Of a stretch of 64,000 bases of DNA, positions 18,814-28,600 are shown one piece after another. The stretch is from contig RSEH01000030.1 of assembly GCA_006503475.1 (NCBI GenBank), positions 62,001 to 126,000 on the forward strand, given 5' to 3'. The stretch is from Stentor roeselii (taxonomy: Eukaryota > Ciliophora > Heterotrichea > Heterotrichida > Stentoridae). The notes under the pieces are model-generated. The model was not told the origin of the DNA and did no database searches. It saw only the letters and a list, made by a program, of their open reading frames with translations. Position numbers and translations under genes: made by a program. Every line of letters begins with the position of its first letter. Positions within the stretch are counted from its first letter, which is position 1.

Positions 18814-19557
18814 ATGGGAAAACTCGACCATCCAGAAAGTCTCTCAAAAGACGAGCTGATCCTGCTGAGCAAAATGTCAGAACAATGCGAAAGATACGAA
18901 GAAATGATAGATTTCGTCCGTCACTTCATCTCCAAGATGTCAGGAGAACTATCAGTAGAAGAGCGAAACATCTTATCCGTCGCCTTTAAAAACGTCGTCG
19001 GCAACAGAAGAACCGCCTGGCGGGTGCTAAGCTCGATCGAGCAGAAAGAAGGCCGAAGAGGAAATGAAGCGAATAAGACCCGGGCTCAGTCTTACAAGGA
19101 AAAGGTCGAAGGTGAGCTGCGAAGTTTTTGCAGAGAGATTTTGAGGGTCATTGACAATGACTTGATACCTAAGACCAGTTCAGATGAAGGCAAAGTTTTC
19201 TTCATTAAGATGAAGGGAGACTATTATCGCTATATTTGTGAATTCGCTCAAGGACAGTATAAGGAAGATAGCTCGAAAAGTGCTCAGGAAAGTTATCATC
19301 AGGCTCTTACCTTGGCTGAAGGCAGTCTTGATGCCACTCATCCTAGCAGAATCGGACTGGCACTTAATTACTCCGTGTTTAATTATGAAATTTTAGGACT
19401 ACATGATGAAGCTATCAAAATCGCACAGAAAGCCTTTGATGAGGGAATCGCTAATTTGGAAAATTTGACTGATGAACAGGCTTATAAGGAAAGTACAATG
19501 ATTTTGCAGCTTATTAGGGATAATATTTCCCTTTGGACTACTGAAGGGGATAGTTAA
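18814..19557 (+). CDS. 14-3-3 protein
   Basis: The protein has 247 residues, the usual length for 14-3-3 proteins. The nine-helix fold is recognisable throughout. Features include SVAFKNVVGNRRTAWRVLSSIEQK with the phosphopeptide-binding Lys and Arg, GDYYRYICEF with the Arg-Tyr pair, and NYSVFNYEIL followed by AFDEGIANLENL. 14-3-3 dimers bind phosphoserine/threonine motifs in client proteins, mostly in the cytosol. The ATG at 18814 gives a normal 14-3-3 N-terminus (MGKLDHPESLSKDELILLSKM); an out-of-frame ATG at 18798 is ignored. The acidic C-terminus TTEGDS is short. Confidence 0.96.
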   Translation: MGKLDHPESLSKDELILLSKMSEQCERYEEMIDFVRHFISKMSGELSVEERNILSVAFKNVVGNRRTAWRVLSSIEQKEGRRGNEANKTRAQSYKEKVEGELRSFCREILRVIDNDLIPKTSSDEGKVFFIKMKGDYYRYICEFAQGQYKEDSSKSAQESYHQALTLAEGSLDATHPSRIGLALNYSVFNYEILGLHDEAIKIAQKAFDEGIANLENLTDEQAYKESTMILQLIRDNISLWTTEGDS

Positions 19558-19707
19558 TAGCTTAGGTTTCGATTTAGAGAGTTTGAATTGTTTGCCGGGT
19601 AATCTTCGAAAAGCAATGAATTAATAAAAAAGCAAAAAACTCATCTCCATCCATCTAAAACCTTACCCACTTCTCCAAGTCCTAATAAATTCATTCAAAT
19701 AATCGAA

Positions 19708-20715
19708 ATGAATTTCGATCACCCTCAAGAAATCCACCTATTCGCTCAAAAAACTCCAAAAAGCAATTCGAACTTCCCTCCACCCTTGCTGAACTTTCAC
19801 CGAAAAGTAGCTAGTTCTCCTTATTCCAGTCCAATAAAAGACCCGATCCCAACTGAAATTCCAGCGAACAGTCCGAAGTGCCACACAAAAGGTTTCAACT
19901 TCCTCCATTCCAGGTACCATGAAAGTACAGAGTTCGGGTCTAAATCCTCATCGAAAATACGAAGTCCATTCAAAAAATACGTAAAAAACATCCAAACCTT
20001 GAACAGAGAGATGCAAATAATGAGCTCTCAATTAAAACTTGCCAACGACAACATCACTTTTTTAACCAATCAACTCAACGAGGTTAACCACAAACATGCT
20101 CTGCATGTCCAAGAAATTCATGAAAGACATGAACAAAAATTAACTAAAATGAAAAATGACATCGAAAAACTACTTCAAATGAAGGGAATCAATTCGAAAA
20201 ACGACTTGCAAGCTGTTATTTTTGAAAAAGACTTGGAAATCGTGGAACTTCATAAAATCATCAAGGAAAACCTGGAAAAAGTCACTAATCAATATGAAAA
20301 AAAACTAAAAATCAAGCAAAATGAGCAGAATCTTCAGATATCAACTTTAAAAAAACAGTTCGTCGACGTGATCCAAGACCTAAAAGAGAAGTTTTTCAAT
20401 GAAATCGAGGACCTTCAGATAAGTTTCAAGAAAGAAATGGACAAAACTAAAGAAGTGATGATCAAGATGAAAGAAGGCAGTTCAGAAAGTGAAGGCAGTA
20501 CAGCTCTTGAAATCGAAAACATAAAAGAAAGAGAAAAAGGACATACAAGTGTGAGCGACTTGCAGATAATAGAAGAGATCAGCTTCCAACATAACCTAAG
20601 CCATGACTACGAAGATGAGAAAAACCCGGGAGACTTCGACGTTTCTCTTCGAATGCTGATAAACGAGATAGGCTTCGACGGTGAGGTTTCAATAACTGAC
20701 ATTCTAAGTAATTAA
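19708..20715 (+). CDS. Coiled-coil protein of unknown function
   Basis: The protein has 335 residues. Residues 1-90 are Pro/Ser/Lys-rich and probably disordered. A continuous coiled coil runs from about 95 to 265, including TLNREMQIMSSQLKLANDNI and long Lys/Glu heptads. The tail is acidic and ends with a hydrophobic helix, LRMLINEIGFDGEVSITDILSN. There is no signal peptide or enzymatic motif. It ends only 7 nt before the start of the receptor gene on the same strand, an unusually small gap for separate transcripts. A structural role at the cortex or basal bodies is possible but not shown. Confidence 0.8.
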   Translation: MNFDHPQEIHLFAQKTPKSNSNFPPPLLNFHRKVASSPYSSPIKDPIPTEIPANSPKCHTKGFNFLHSRYHESTEFGSKSSSKIRSPFKKYVKNIQTLNREMQIMSSQLKLANDNITFLTNQLNEVNHKHALHVQEIHERHEQKLTKMKNDIEKLLQMKGINSKNDLQAVIFEKDLEIVELHKIIKENLEKVTNQYEKKLKIKQNEQNLQISTLKKQFVDVIQDLKEKFFNEIEDLQISFKKEMDKTKEVMIKMKEGSSESEGSTALEIENIKEREKGHTSVSDLQIIEEISFQHNLSHDYEDEKNPGDFDVSLRMLINEIGFDGEVSITDILSN

Positions 20716-20722
20716 TCAATAA

Positions 20723-23700
20723 ATGATTTTCACTTTACTCATTTCTCACGTTTTCGCGAGTCAAGAAATTTCTATCGCGTTGCTTACTTCTCAATACACC
20801 AAAGCTGAGCTGAGAACAGAATTTGAAGCGAATTTAGAAGGACTTGTGAAAAGTATTGAAAATTCCTTTTCTTTAACCTCTCCAATTCTTTTATTGTGGG
20901 AAGAACTTGATTTGGTCAACTTTAAAGGGACTTGGTCTATGAGTGAGAACTTAGCTGAACATGACGTGAGTGTTTTTATTGACACTTGCAACTACCCGAT
21001 ATTCACCCAGTACCTTTCAAGTCTTGCATCGAAAAACAACTGGCTTCATATTGTTGCGGACCGGCCTTTGAATTCGATAATCGGCGAGACTGTTAGTAGA
21101 AATACGTTTTTTACTTATCCGAACTTCACAGTTGAAGCGATTTCAGTGAAAAACCTTATTTTTTCAAACCACTGGGAAAACCTCGGACTTATTTACGACC
21201 AGCAAGTGAACAACATCCAAATGGCCAAAAAGTTCAAAACACTCATTCCAGGGTCTTACATAAAAGACGAGCTAATCCTCGACACCGACGACGCGATCAG
21301 TTACATAACCTTATCAAGAAGACTTGAAAGTACGACTCGTAACTCAGGGGCTAGAATCATTGTCGTATTTTCGAATCCCGTCCTTGCTGGACTTTTGCTA
21401 AGAGCAGCTGATGAGGTGGTCATGGGAAGTTCCGGTTATGCCTGGATCTTTAACAGTGAAGCAATGTGCAAGTTAGGAGAAATCGCAAGAAACTCGCATG
21501 CAGATATTCCTAGAGAAAGTTATGGAATACTTAAAACTGGCGCTGTTGGAATCATGGCCAGTGACGAGGAGTATCTAAAAGAACAGCCACTCGGCAACAT
21601 TCACTCAATTATTAGTCTTGTCGTTAGCGGCTTACTTAAAGGACTTGGGAAAGAAGGACTTAGAAGTTATTTCTTGATGAATGATTATATTGACTCCCTC
21701 CCCTACCAGCTTCACTTCGACTCATCAGGACTGAAGCAGGTCAACTACGACCTTTACAACCTAAAAAATTTCGCCGCAACGAAAGTTGCGGCCTGGGACT
21801 TAAAAACAGGGGTCTTCCAGATGGACCAAAGCAAAACGATCATTTGGCCAGGACTGGGAAAGAAGGTGCCTGATGATAACGTTCCTATAATAAAAGTGTG
21901 TTTTTTATACCCTAAAACCAATTTCGACGGCAGTATCAATTTAAAAGGACTAGAAGCTGAGCAAGGTTTTTCTTTAGCAATATCAGAGATCAACAACAGT
22001 ACAGAACTAATCGGAGACTACGACATTGAAGTGATTTTTAAAGACACTCTTCAATCAACTTCACTAGCTGGAGTGACTGTGAAGTCTTTAGCGAGTTTTA
22101 ACGTTTTAGCTTATATCGGGCCTGACAGTGACGATTTGGCGAAGTCTTATTCAAAAGCTTTGAGTGCTTATTTAGACCCGAAGCCATTAGTGTCATATTT
22201 GGCTTCTGACTATCTTTTAAGTGACTCGACAGTGTACCCGAGGTTTCTCAGGACAGTTCAGCCTGACGGTCTCCAAGCAGTGGCGATAGCGATGCAGATA
22301 AACGTCCTTGCCTGGAAGAAAATCGCGGTTTTGTACTCAGATGACTTGACCGGTCAAGGCATTTACACAAGTTTTCAGAACAACATGAACACCCTGGAAA
22401 TCGAAATCGTTAACAAAGAGTCCAAACGCAGTTTAACAGTCGGGTTAAACCAAGACGGCACTCTCACACAAAAGACAAAAGATAGAATTGATGAAGTTTT
22501 AAGTGAAATCGTTAGACAACAGGGTAAAGTCATTGTTTATCTTGGAAACCCTGCACTTACACCGCAAATCGCTAAAGTCGCTTATCAAAAAGAACTTCAT
22601 GGAAAAGACTACTGCTGGATGGGCTCCATGTGGATCACTGAGTCGGTTCTGCAGCAGATTGAAACTTTGTATAAAGATGATAAAGATGATATTTTTAAAA
22701 TCATCAATGGCGCTCTTGGGTTGACTCATAAAGGGATTCAGGGAGACATCGGGAATCAATTTGCTCAGACGTATTTGGGCTTGTTTGGAAAGAACTACTC
22801 GACTGAAGCACTGCTTGCTTATGACTCTGCTTATTTACTTGGGTATACTATTAAGGGAATGATTTCTAGAGGAGAGGATTTTAATAGTGGAAAAGAACTT
22901 ACTGACTCTTTGAGGTCAGCTGATTTCACTGGAGCTTCAGGGAAAATCAAGTTCTCTGAAGGGACTAATGATAGAAGTGCTTTTGGGTTTTCTGTCATTA
23001 ATGTGCAGGATAAAAAAATTGTTAGGGTGCAGGAATACAACCCTTTGGATCCTTCCATGTTTCAGAATGTTTCGAATTCATCGATTGTTTATGGTGATGG
23101 GGCAAAAAAAGCTCCAAGCGATACTTGGAGTAAATCCTACGACTGTCCATTCGCAGAGCACATGTCCTCAGTCTCCATAACAGGAGTTATAATAGTTCTC
23201 TGCGTGGGTCTAGCCTTGCTTCTAATAACTTTAGTCCTGAGTTACTTTTCCTACAAAAAATGGAGAGAAGTGCCAATCGAAGAAATCGAGAAAAAGGTGA
23301 CCCGCAACTGGAAAGACACAATGTCCCAAGTTCAAATCTTTGTAGAATTCTTCCAGTTCATAGCAATCGCTCCAACTTTCCAAAGCTTAAAGCTAGTAAT
23401 TCAAGCAGCTTCCAACATTTTCATGCTTGACGTGATGAAAGTGGCTCAAAGCAGTAAAAGTGATTATTGGATTTTACTCTCAGTAGTTTGCGGCCTCTGT
23501 TATTCCTGGTCGATCCTCGTTGCTTTAATCATGGCAAATGCTGAGAACTGGCTTCGAAAAGTGCCTCTTTGTCAGAGGCTGTTATCAGTGATGAATGCTT
23601 TGTACCTGCCTTTCTTTGGAAATACGATGTTTTTACCGGCACTTGCTTTGCTTTTAGATGTTTTGGTTTGTGACCATCAGGCTCAAGGGAAGGCTTATGT

Positions 23701-24454
23701 GTGGCGTGATTGTTATGTTAATTGCTGGGAAGGAGAACATATTCCTTATCTTGTGATGGCGATTCTCGCAATTATCTTTTATGAACCTGTCGCTGTCTTC
23801 AGTCGCCCGTTGTGGCAACAGGCCAAGACAGGGTTAAACATCAAGATCAAGCCGATTTTTCTGCTTTTTAAGACTTGCATTCAAATCTTGTTGATCGCTG
23901 TCGGGAAGTCCTTGCAAGGAATCTCTCCTTTGTCACATGCTATTGTTTTTTCAGTGATTTTCATTACTTTTACGGTGGTTACTTACAAAATACGCCCTTT
24001 TAACTATAATAGATGCAACCTTTGGGAAGTCATTTCATTGATGATGGTCTCTTATTTGTCGGTACTTGCAACTTTGTCGTATGTTGGGAATCAAACTCAT
24101 GTTGCTTGGTTTGTTTGTCTTATTATTGGATGGAGTATCATGGGAGCTGCTGGGTTGTTTATACAGAAAAAAAAAATGCCTAACTTGTTGATTTCGCCCA
24201 GTGATAAAGATAATAAAATTATTGATTATAACCCGGTTAAACATCTGGGAATCAATGACCACTCTCAGGATATGAGCGATTTAAAGGATTATAAGGAGGA
24301 AGATAATAAACTTGAAATCCCTAAAATTGTTAGTCCTTCCGGAGATGTTATTAAAATTAGGGTTGATGAGGAAAATCAGGTTGAAGAGGATAACCATCGA
24401 AATTCTGATAATGAAGATATTGATGCTGATGAAGAGGCTCAGCCTATTAATTAG
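20723..24454 (+). CDS. Receptor-like membrane protein with two PBP1 domains and about nine membrane helices
   Basis: The protein has 1,243 residues. A short signal peptide (MIFTLLISHVFAS) is followed by two periplasmic-binding/ANF-receptor-like domains. The first (about 15-380) is divergent. The second (about 388-785) is clear: IKVCFLYPKTNF, AEQGFSLAISEINN, AYIGPDSDD, WKKIAVLYSDD and ALLAYDSAYLLG. A Cys-containing linker leads to about eight or nine hydrophobic helices (about 812-1150), with a Cys-rich loop CYVNCWEG, and an acidic cytosolic tail. PBP1 domains bind amino acids, GABA or similar ligands in class C GPCRs and glutamate channels. The membrane part does not match class C 7TM domains that I know, so it may signal differently. 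It is probably a surface chemoreceptor. Confidence 0.85.
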   Translation: MIFTLLISHVFASQEISIALLTSQYTKAELRTEFEANLEGLVKSIENSFSLTSPILLLWEELDLVNFKGTWSMSENLAEHDVSVFIDTCNYPIFTQYLSSLASKNNWLHIVADRPLNSIIGETVSRNTFFTYPNFTVEAISVKNLIFSNHWENLGLIYDQQVNNIQMAKKFKTLIPGSYIKDELILDTDDAISYITLSRRLESTTRNSGARIIVVFSNPVLAGLLLRAADEVVMGSSGYAWIFNSEAMCKLGEIARNSHADIPRESYGILKTGAVGIMASDEEYLKEQPLGNIHSIISLVVSGLLKGLGKEGLRSYFLMNDYIDSLPYQLHFDSSGLKQVNYDLYNLKNFAATKVAAWDLKTGVFQMDQSKTIIWPGLGKKVPDDNVPIIKVCFLYPKTNFDGSINLKGLEAEQGFSLAISEINNSTELIGDYDIEVIFKDTLQSTSLAGVTVKSLASFNVLAYIGPDSDDLAKSYSKALSAYLDPKPLVSYLASDYLLSDSTVYPRFLRTVQPDGLQAVAIAMQINVLAWKKIAVLYSDDLTGQGIYTSFQNNMNTLEIEIVNKESKRSLTVGLNQDGTLTQKTKDRIDEVLSEIVRQQGKVIVYLGNPALTPQIAKVAYQKELHGKDYCWMGSMWITESVLQQIETLYKDDKDDIFKIINGALGLTHKGIQGDIGNQFAQTYLGLFGKNYSTEALLAYDSAYLLGYTIKGMISRGEDFNSGKELTDSLRSADFTGASGKIKFSEGTNDRSAFGFSVINVQDKKIVRVQEYNPLDPSMFQNVSNSSIVYGDGAKKAPSDTWSKSYDCPFAEHMSSVSITGVIIVLCVGLALLLITLVLSYFSYKKWREVPIEEIEKKVTRNWKDTMSQVQIFVEFFQFIAIAPTFQSLKLVIQAASNIFMLDVMKVAQSSKSDYWILLSVVCGLCYSWSILVALIMANAENWLRKVPLCQRLLSVMNALYLPFFGNTMFLPALALLLDVLVCDHQAQGKAYVWRDCYVNCWEGEHIPYLVMAILAIIFYEPVAVFSRPLWQQAKTGLNIKIKPIFLLFKTCIQILLIAVGKSLQGISPLSHAIVFSVIFITFTVVTYKIRPFNYNRCNLWEVISLMMVSYLSVLATLSYVGNQTHVAWFVCLIIGWSIMGAAGLFIQKKKMPNLLISPSDKDNKIIDYNPVKHLGINDHSQDMSDLKDYKEEDNKLEIPKIVSPSGDVIKIRVDEENQVEEDNHRNSDNEDIDADEEAQPIN

Positions 24455-24572
24455 AATAAGTAATTTAGTTGAGAGAAGCAATTAGGAATTTTATGATTTT
24501 CTGTTTTTTTTAGTTAGAAGGGTTGTGATCTTTAACTTGATTTAAAATTCAACATAATTAAAATCTCCTTTA

Positions 24573-25640
24573 ATGGATAAAAGACTGCTAATTTCAATTC
24601 TCGCGACCGTCCTCTGCATAATTTGTCTAATCCTCGAGCTATCTTTAGTAGACTTTCTCCAAGACTCCAGCACTGCCTATATAATCTCTTTACAAAAAGA
24701 CCGAAATTCCTCATCAGAAACTTTTTTTATCGTGATATCAAAAGGATCAATGTACATATCAGTGCTAATCGGTTTTCCGTTGTTTTACCTCTATAGTTAC
24801 AAGTCAGGCCTATTATGTTTATCAATAACTTACACAAGTCTCTGGCTGGGTAACACATTCAAAATGTTGATAGCTCATCCCCGTCCTTTTTGGTACGATT
24901 CAGAAGTAGCAGCATTGTCCTGTCCTTTAGACTTTGGTTCTCCTTCAGGACATGCAGCCACTGTTGGCTCAACGATTCTGTTTTTCTGCTTCTTTTTTTA
25001 TGAAAAACAAAAGATTTTAACTGTTTCCTGTAGTTTTGCACTGTTGTTCTTGATAGGATTCGATAGAAACTACCTGGGAGTTCATTTTTACTTTCAGGTT
25101 GTCCTTGGGTACTCTTTTGCGTTTTTAGTTGCTTCTTGGATGACTTGGAAGGAGACTTGGTTGTTGATTAAGAAATTTCGTAAGTCGTTGAAACTTCAGA
25201 TCACTTTTCAGGTATTTTATTTAGGGCTGTTGTTGTTTGGAGTACTTATTTATTTTGTGAGAGACCCTGAATTGAAAGACTCTTGGAAAAAGAACTATGA
25301 GTCTAAATGCTCGAAAAATCTTTTAAAGTCTGATTCTTTGTATGATCCTTTAGAAGAAAGTTCAAGTATTTTGATTGTTTCGGGATTGATTCTTGGACTT
25401 TATCTTTTGAAGCCATTTAAAAAAAAGGGAAAAATATACAAACTTTTGTCGATTATAGTCTTTGCGATTGGTCTGGTGTTGGAGCAGGTAATCGAAATGT
25501 ACATAAAACGACTATCCAGGCCAGCCTCTTTCACCCTATTAAGTTTGATCCGTTTCATCATCGGTCTCTATGTGACAGCTATCACTCCTTTAATTGTTTC
25601 TTTTTGCATCCGACGATGCAAAGAACCCCTTAATAATTAA
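24573..25640 (+). CDS. PAP2-superfamily membrane phosphatase
   Basis: A 355-residue multi-pass protein with about eight hydrophobic helices. The three PAP2 motifs are present and in order: KMLIAHPRP (K-x6-RP, about residue 97), PSGHA (about 124) and R-x4-GVHF (about 171). These form the phosphohistidine active site. The layout, with two helices before motif 1, resembles glucose-6-phosphatase and sphingosine-1-phosphate phosphatase more than the short lipid phosphate phosphatases. The substrate is probably a lipid or sugar phosphate in the ER, but which one is not determined. Its stop codon is separated from the next start by a single base. Confidence 0.87.
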   Translation: MDKRLLISILATVLCIICLILELSLVDFLQDSSTAYIISLQKDRNSSSETFFIVISKGSMYISVLIGFPLFYLYSYKSGLLCLSITYTSLWLGNTFKMLIAHPRPFWYDSEVAALSCPLDFGSPSGHAATVGSTILFFCFFFYEKQKILTVSCSFALLFLIGFDRNYLGVHFYFQVVLGYSFAFLVASWMTWKETWLLIKKFRKSLKLQITFQVFYLGLLLFGVLIYFVRDPELKDSWKKNYESKCSKNLLKSDSLYDPLEESSSILIVSGLILGLYLLKPFKKKGKIYKLLSIIVFAIGLVLEQVIEMYIKRLSRPASFTLLSLIRFIIGLYVTAITPLIVSFCIRRCKEPLNN

Positions 25641-25641
25641 T

Positions 25642-28600
25642 ATGGACAATTTTCAGTTTATTGAAACCCTGCTGACCAGCAACAACCCCTGCCAAAAGGA
25701 CGTAGTCGACGAGTTGAACCAGATGCTCAACGACTTCATCAGTCAAGGTTCGAACATAACTGAAAACCTGGTCCTGGCGAGTTTTATCTTCGACTTATTA
25801 TCGCCCAGTTTAGAAGCTTCTGACCCGATTTCTCATTTCGAGCATAACCGGGTGGCCTACAACGAGAAAATTCATGAAATCACAGGACCTGCAGTTCAAC
25901 TAAACCCTTTCGAGTTTTCTGTCTTCTTGGAATGCAAAAAAATCCAAAAAAAGCCGAAATCCGAAGCTTATGTTCCAAGTCAGTCTTCAGGACTGAAGGT
26001 TGCCAGGTCTTTGAAAGAAAAAGAAAGAGACAAAAAGTTATTCTCAGAGATTTATATGACCGCCGCGCGAAATACCTGCATCTTAGAAGACCCTCAAATC
26101 GCGATGGACCTTCTGGACAAGCTGAACAGCGGCCTTACAAATGATTACCTTCAAAATGAACTGTTGGAGTTCCTTGGCTTTGATAATATCGAAGTAGTTG
26201 AACAGCTTTTAACGAATCGTCGACTTATCACTGAAACTTGTAAAAGTCTTTCAGTAAAAAAACCTGAACAGAAACTTTTAGACGTTGTCACAACTACCGG
26301 CTCAGGGAAGAGAAATAAAAAACAAATGGAAAAAATCGCTAAACGAGAAGGTCCGACTTTCACTTCAAATTTGGATGTTCTTCGTGAACTGGGCTTTGAT
26401 GAGAAGTTTTTAACACAGAATAACCAACTGGGTTTAAAATCTCAGAAAATTTCAGAAGACATGAATTATTCAATGCCTTTTTCCACTTTTCAACAAAAAG
26501 CTCTTCCTTCCAACCTCCAAACGATAAATGAAAAAATGCATATCGAGTTCGTTTTACCCGCGCCAATAAAAAAAAACGTTTTAAAGGAAAACCTGATTTC
26601 AATCGACATGTTTAAAGAGTGGTGTCGCCCAGCCTTTTCAGGAATTACTCATTTAAACGAAATGCAAAGCATTGTATACCCAGAGGCTTACTTTTCCAAC
26701 CACAACCTTCTAGTCTCGGCGCCGACAGGCGCCGGTAAAACGAACATCGCGCTGATGTGCGTGTTAAAAGCTTTAGAGAATTCAATGGTTGACGGTGTGA
26801 TCGACACTGACATAAAAATAATCTACGTGGCTCCAATGAAAGCTCTCGCTTCCGAAGTAACTGAAAAGTTTTCCTCAAAGCTAAAGTACTTAGGCCTCTT
26901 TGTGAAAGAACTCACAGGCGACATGCAACTGACCAAGACCGAATTCGCAAAGACCCAGATGATTGTCACGACTCCTGAAAAGTGGGACGTCGTTACTCGC
27001 AAGTCAGACTCTTCAGCCATCAAAGTAAAACTTCTCGTGTTGGACGAGATTCACTTGCTTGACGACGAACGAGGACCTGTCCTCGAAGCTCTCGTCGCCA
27101 GGACCTTGAGACTTGTGGAGACTTCACAGGAGGCCATTCGCATTGTTGGCCTTAGTGCGACTTTGCCTAATTATAAAGACGTGGCTGAATTTTTAAGGGT
27201 CGGCGAAGCTGGATGCTTTTATTTCGGAGGAGAGTTTAGACCTGTACCTCTGGAGCAAAGGTTCATCGGAGTTAATCAGGTTCCTAACTTGGAGGCTCAG
27301 AAGGCCTTGATGAATGAAATCACTTATGCCAAGGTCTTGGAACAGATTAAAAGAGATGAACAGGTCTTGGTTTTCGTTCATTCCAGAAGAGATACTATTA
27401 AAACTTGCTTTGAATTAAGAGACCTCGCTGTGCAAAGAGGAGAAATTTCTTGGTTCGAACAATGCTACTCGATGGAGTCGAAACGGGAAGTAGAGAAATC
27501 GAAAAACAGAGATTTAAGGCAAATTTTTGAGTTCGGGATGGGAATTCATAACGCTGGAATGCTTCGTAAAGATCGAGATCTGACTGAAAGACTTTTTAAG
27601 AAGAAAAACATCAGGGTGTTAGTTACAACTGCCACTTTAGCCTGGGGAGTCAACTTACCTGCTCATGCTGTCATCATCAAGGGAACTGACATTTACGACT
27701 CAAGTATCGGAAACTTCAAAGATATCGGAATTCTTGACGTTCAGCAAATCTTCGGAAGAGCTGGTCGCCCGGACTTCGACACTTCGGGAGTCGCGATGAT
27801 TTTAACAACGAAGGATAAAATTGAGAAGTACAAAAGAATGCTGGTAGATCAACGATCGATTGAAAGTAAATTTTTGAACCATCTTCGAGACTCTTTAAAT
27901 GCGGAAGTCTCGCTGGGGACTGTCAGTACCATTCATGAGGCTTTTTCTTGGCTTCGATATACTTATTTTTTTGTAAGGGTTAAAAGAAATCCTTTGTTTT
28001 ATGGATTTAATCAGGATGAAGTCGCTCAACCTTACTTGTTAGAAGAAAGCATCAAGAAAAGAATTAAAGATGCGGCAAGAGGACTCAATTTGTTTAGAAT
28101 GATTCGATATGATGAGGTTAATGGAAATCTTGCAATCACTGCTGTTGGAAGGACTGCATCGCATTTTTATATTAATTGTGAAAGTATACAAGTTTATGTT
28201 GAAAAACTTAATGTTGATATGATGGATGAAGAGTTTTTTGATATGTTTTGTGAAAGTCATGAATTCAAACAGCTTAAAATGAGAGAGGATGAAAATGAAG
28301 AATTGATGAACTTGGCTGATATTGCTGGACAGAATTGGATTGAGATTAAGAAGGAAGATGTTTATAATACTTATGGAAAAGTTATGGCTCTGCTTTTTGC
28401 TTATTTGTCTAGTATACCTATTACTACATTTTCTTTGGTTGCTGATATGGCCTATATAGTCCAAAACGGTGCAAGAATCATCAGAGCCTTATTCGAGATG
28501 GTGCTTAAGCGAAACTGGGCATACATGAGTGAAAAGCTCTTAACCCTAAGCCGAAACATCGACCGACGACTCCTTCCATGGTCCAACCCTCTGTACCAAT

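Noticed and set aside
25594-25641. Upstream start of ASCC3 at a TTG
   Set aside because: The stretch lies inside the PAP2 gene and TTG starts are not expected in a nuclear gene.
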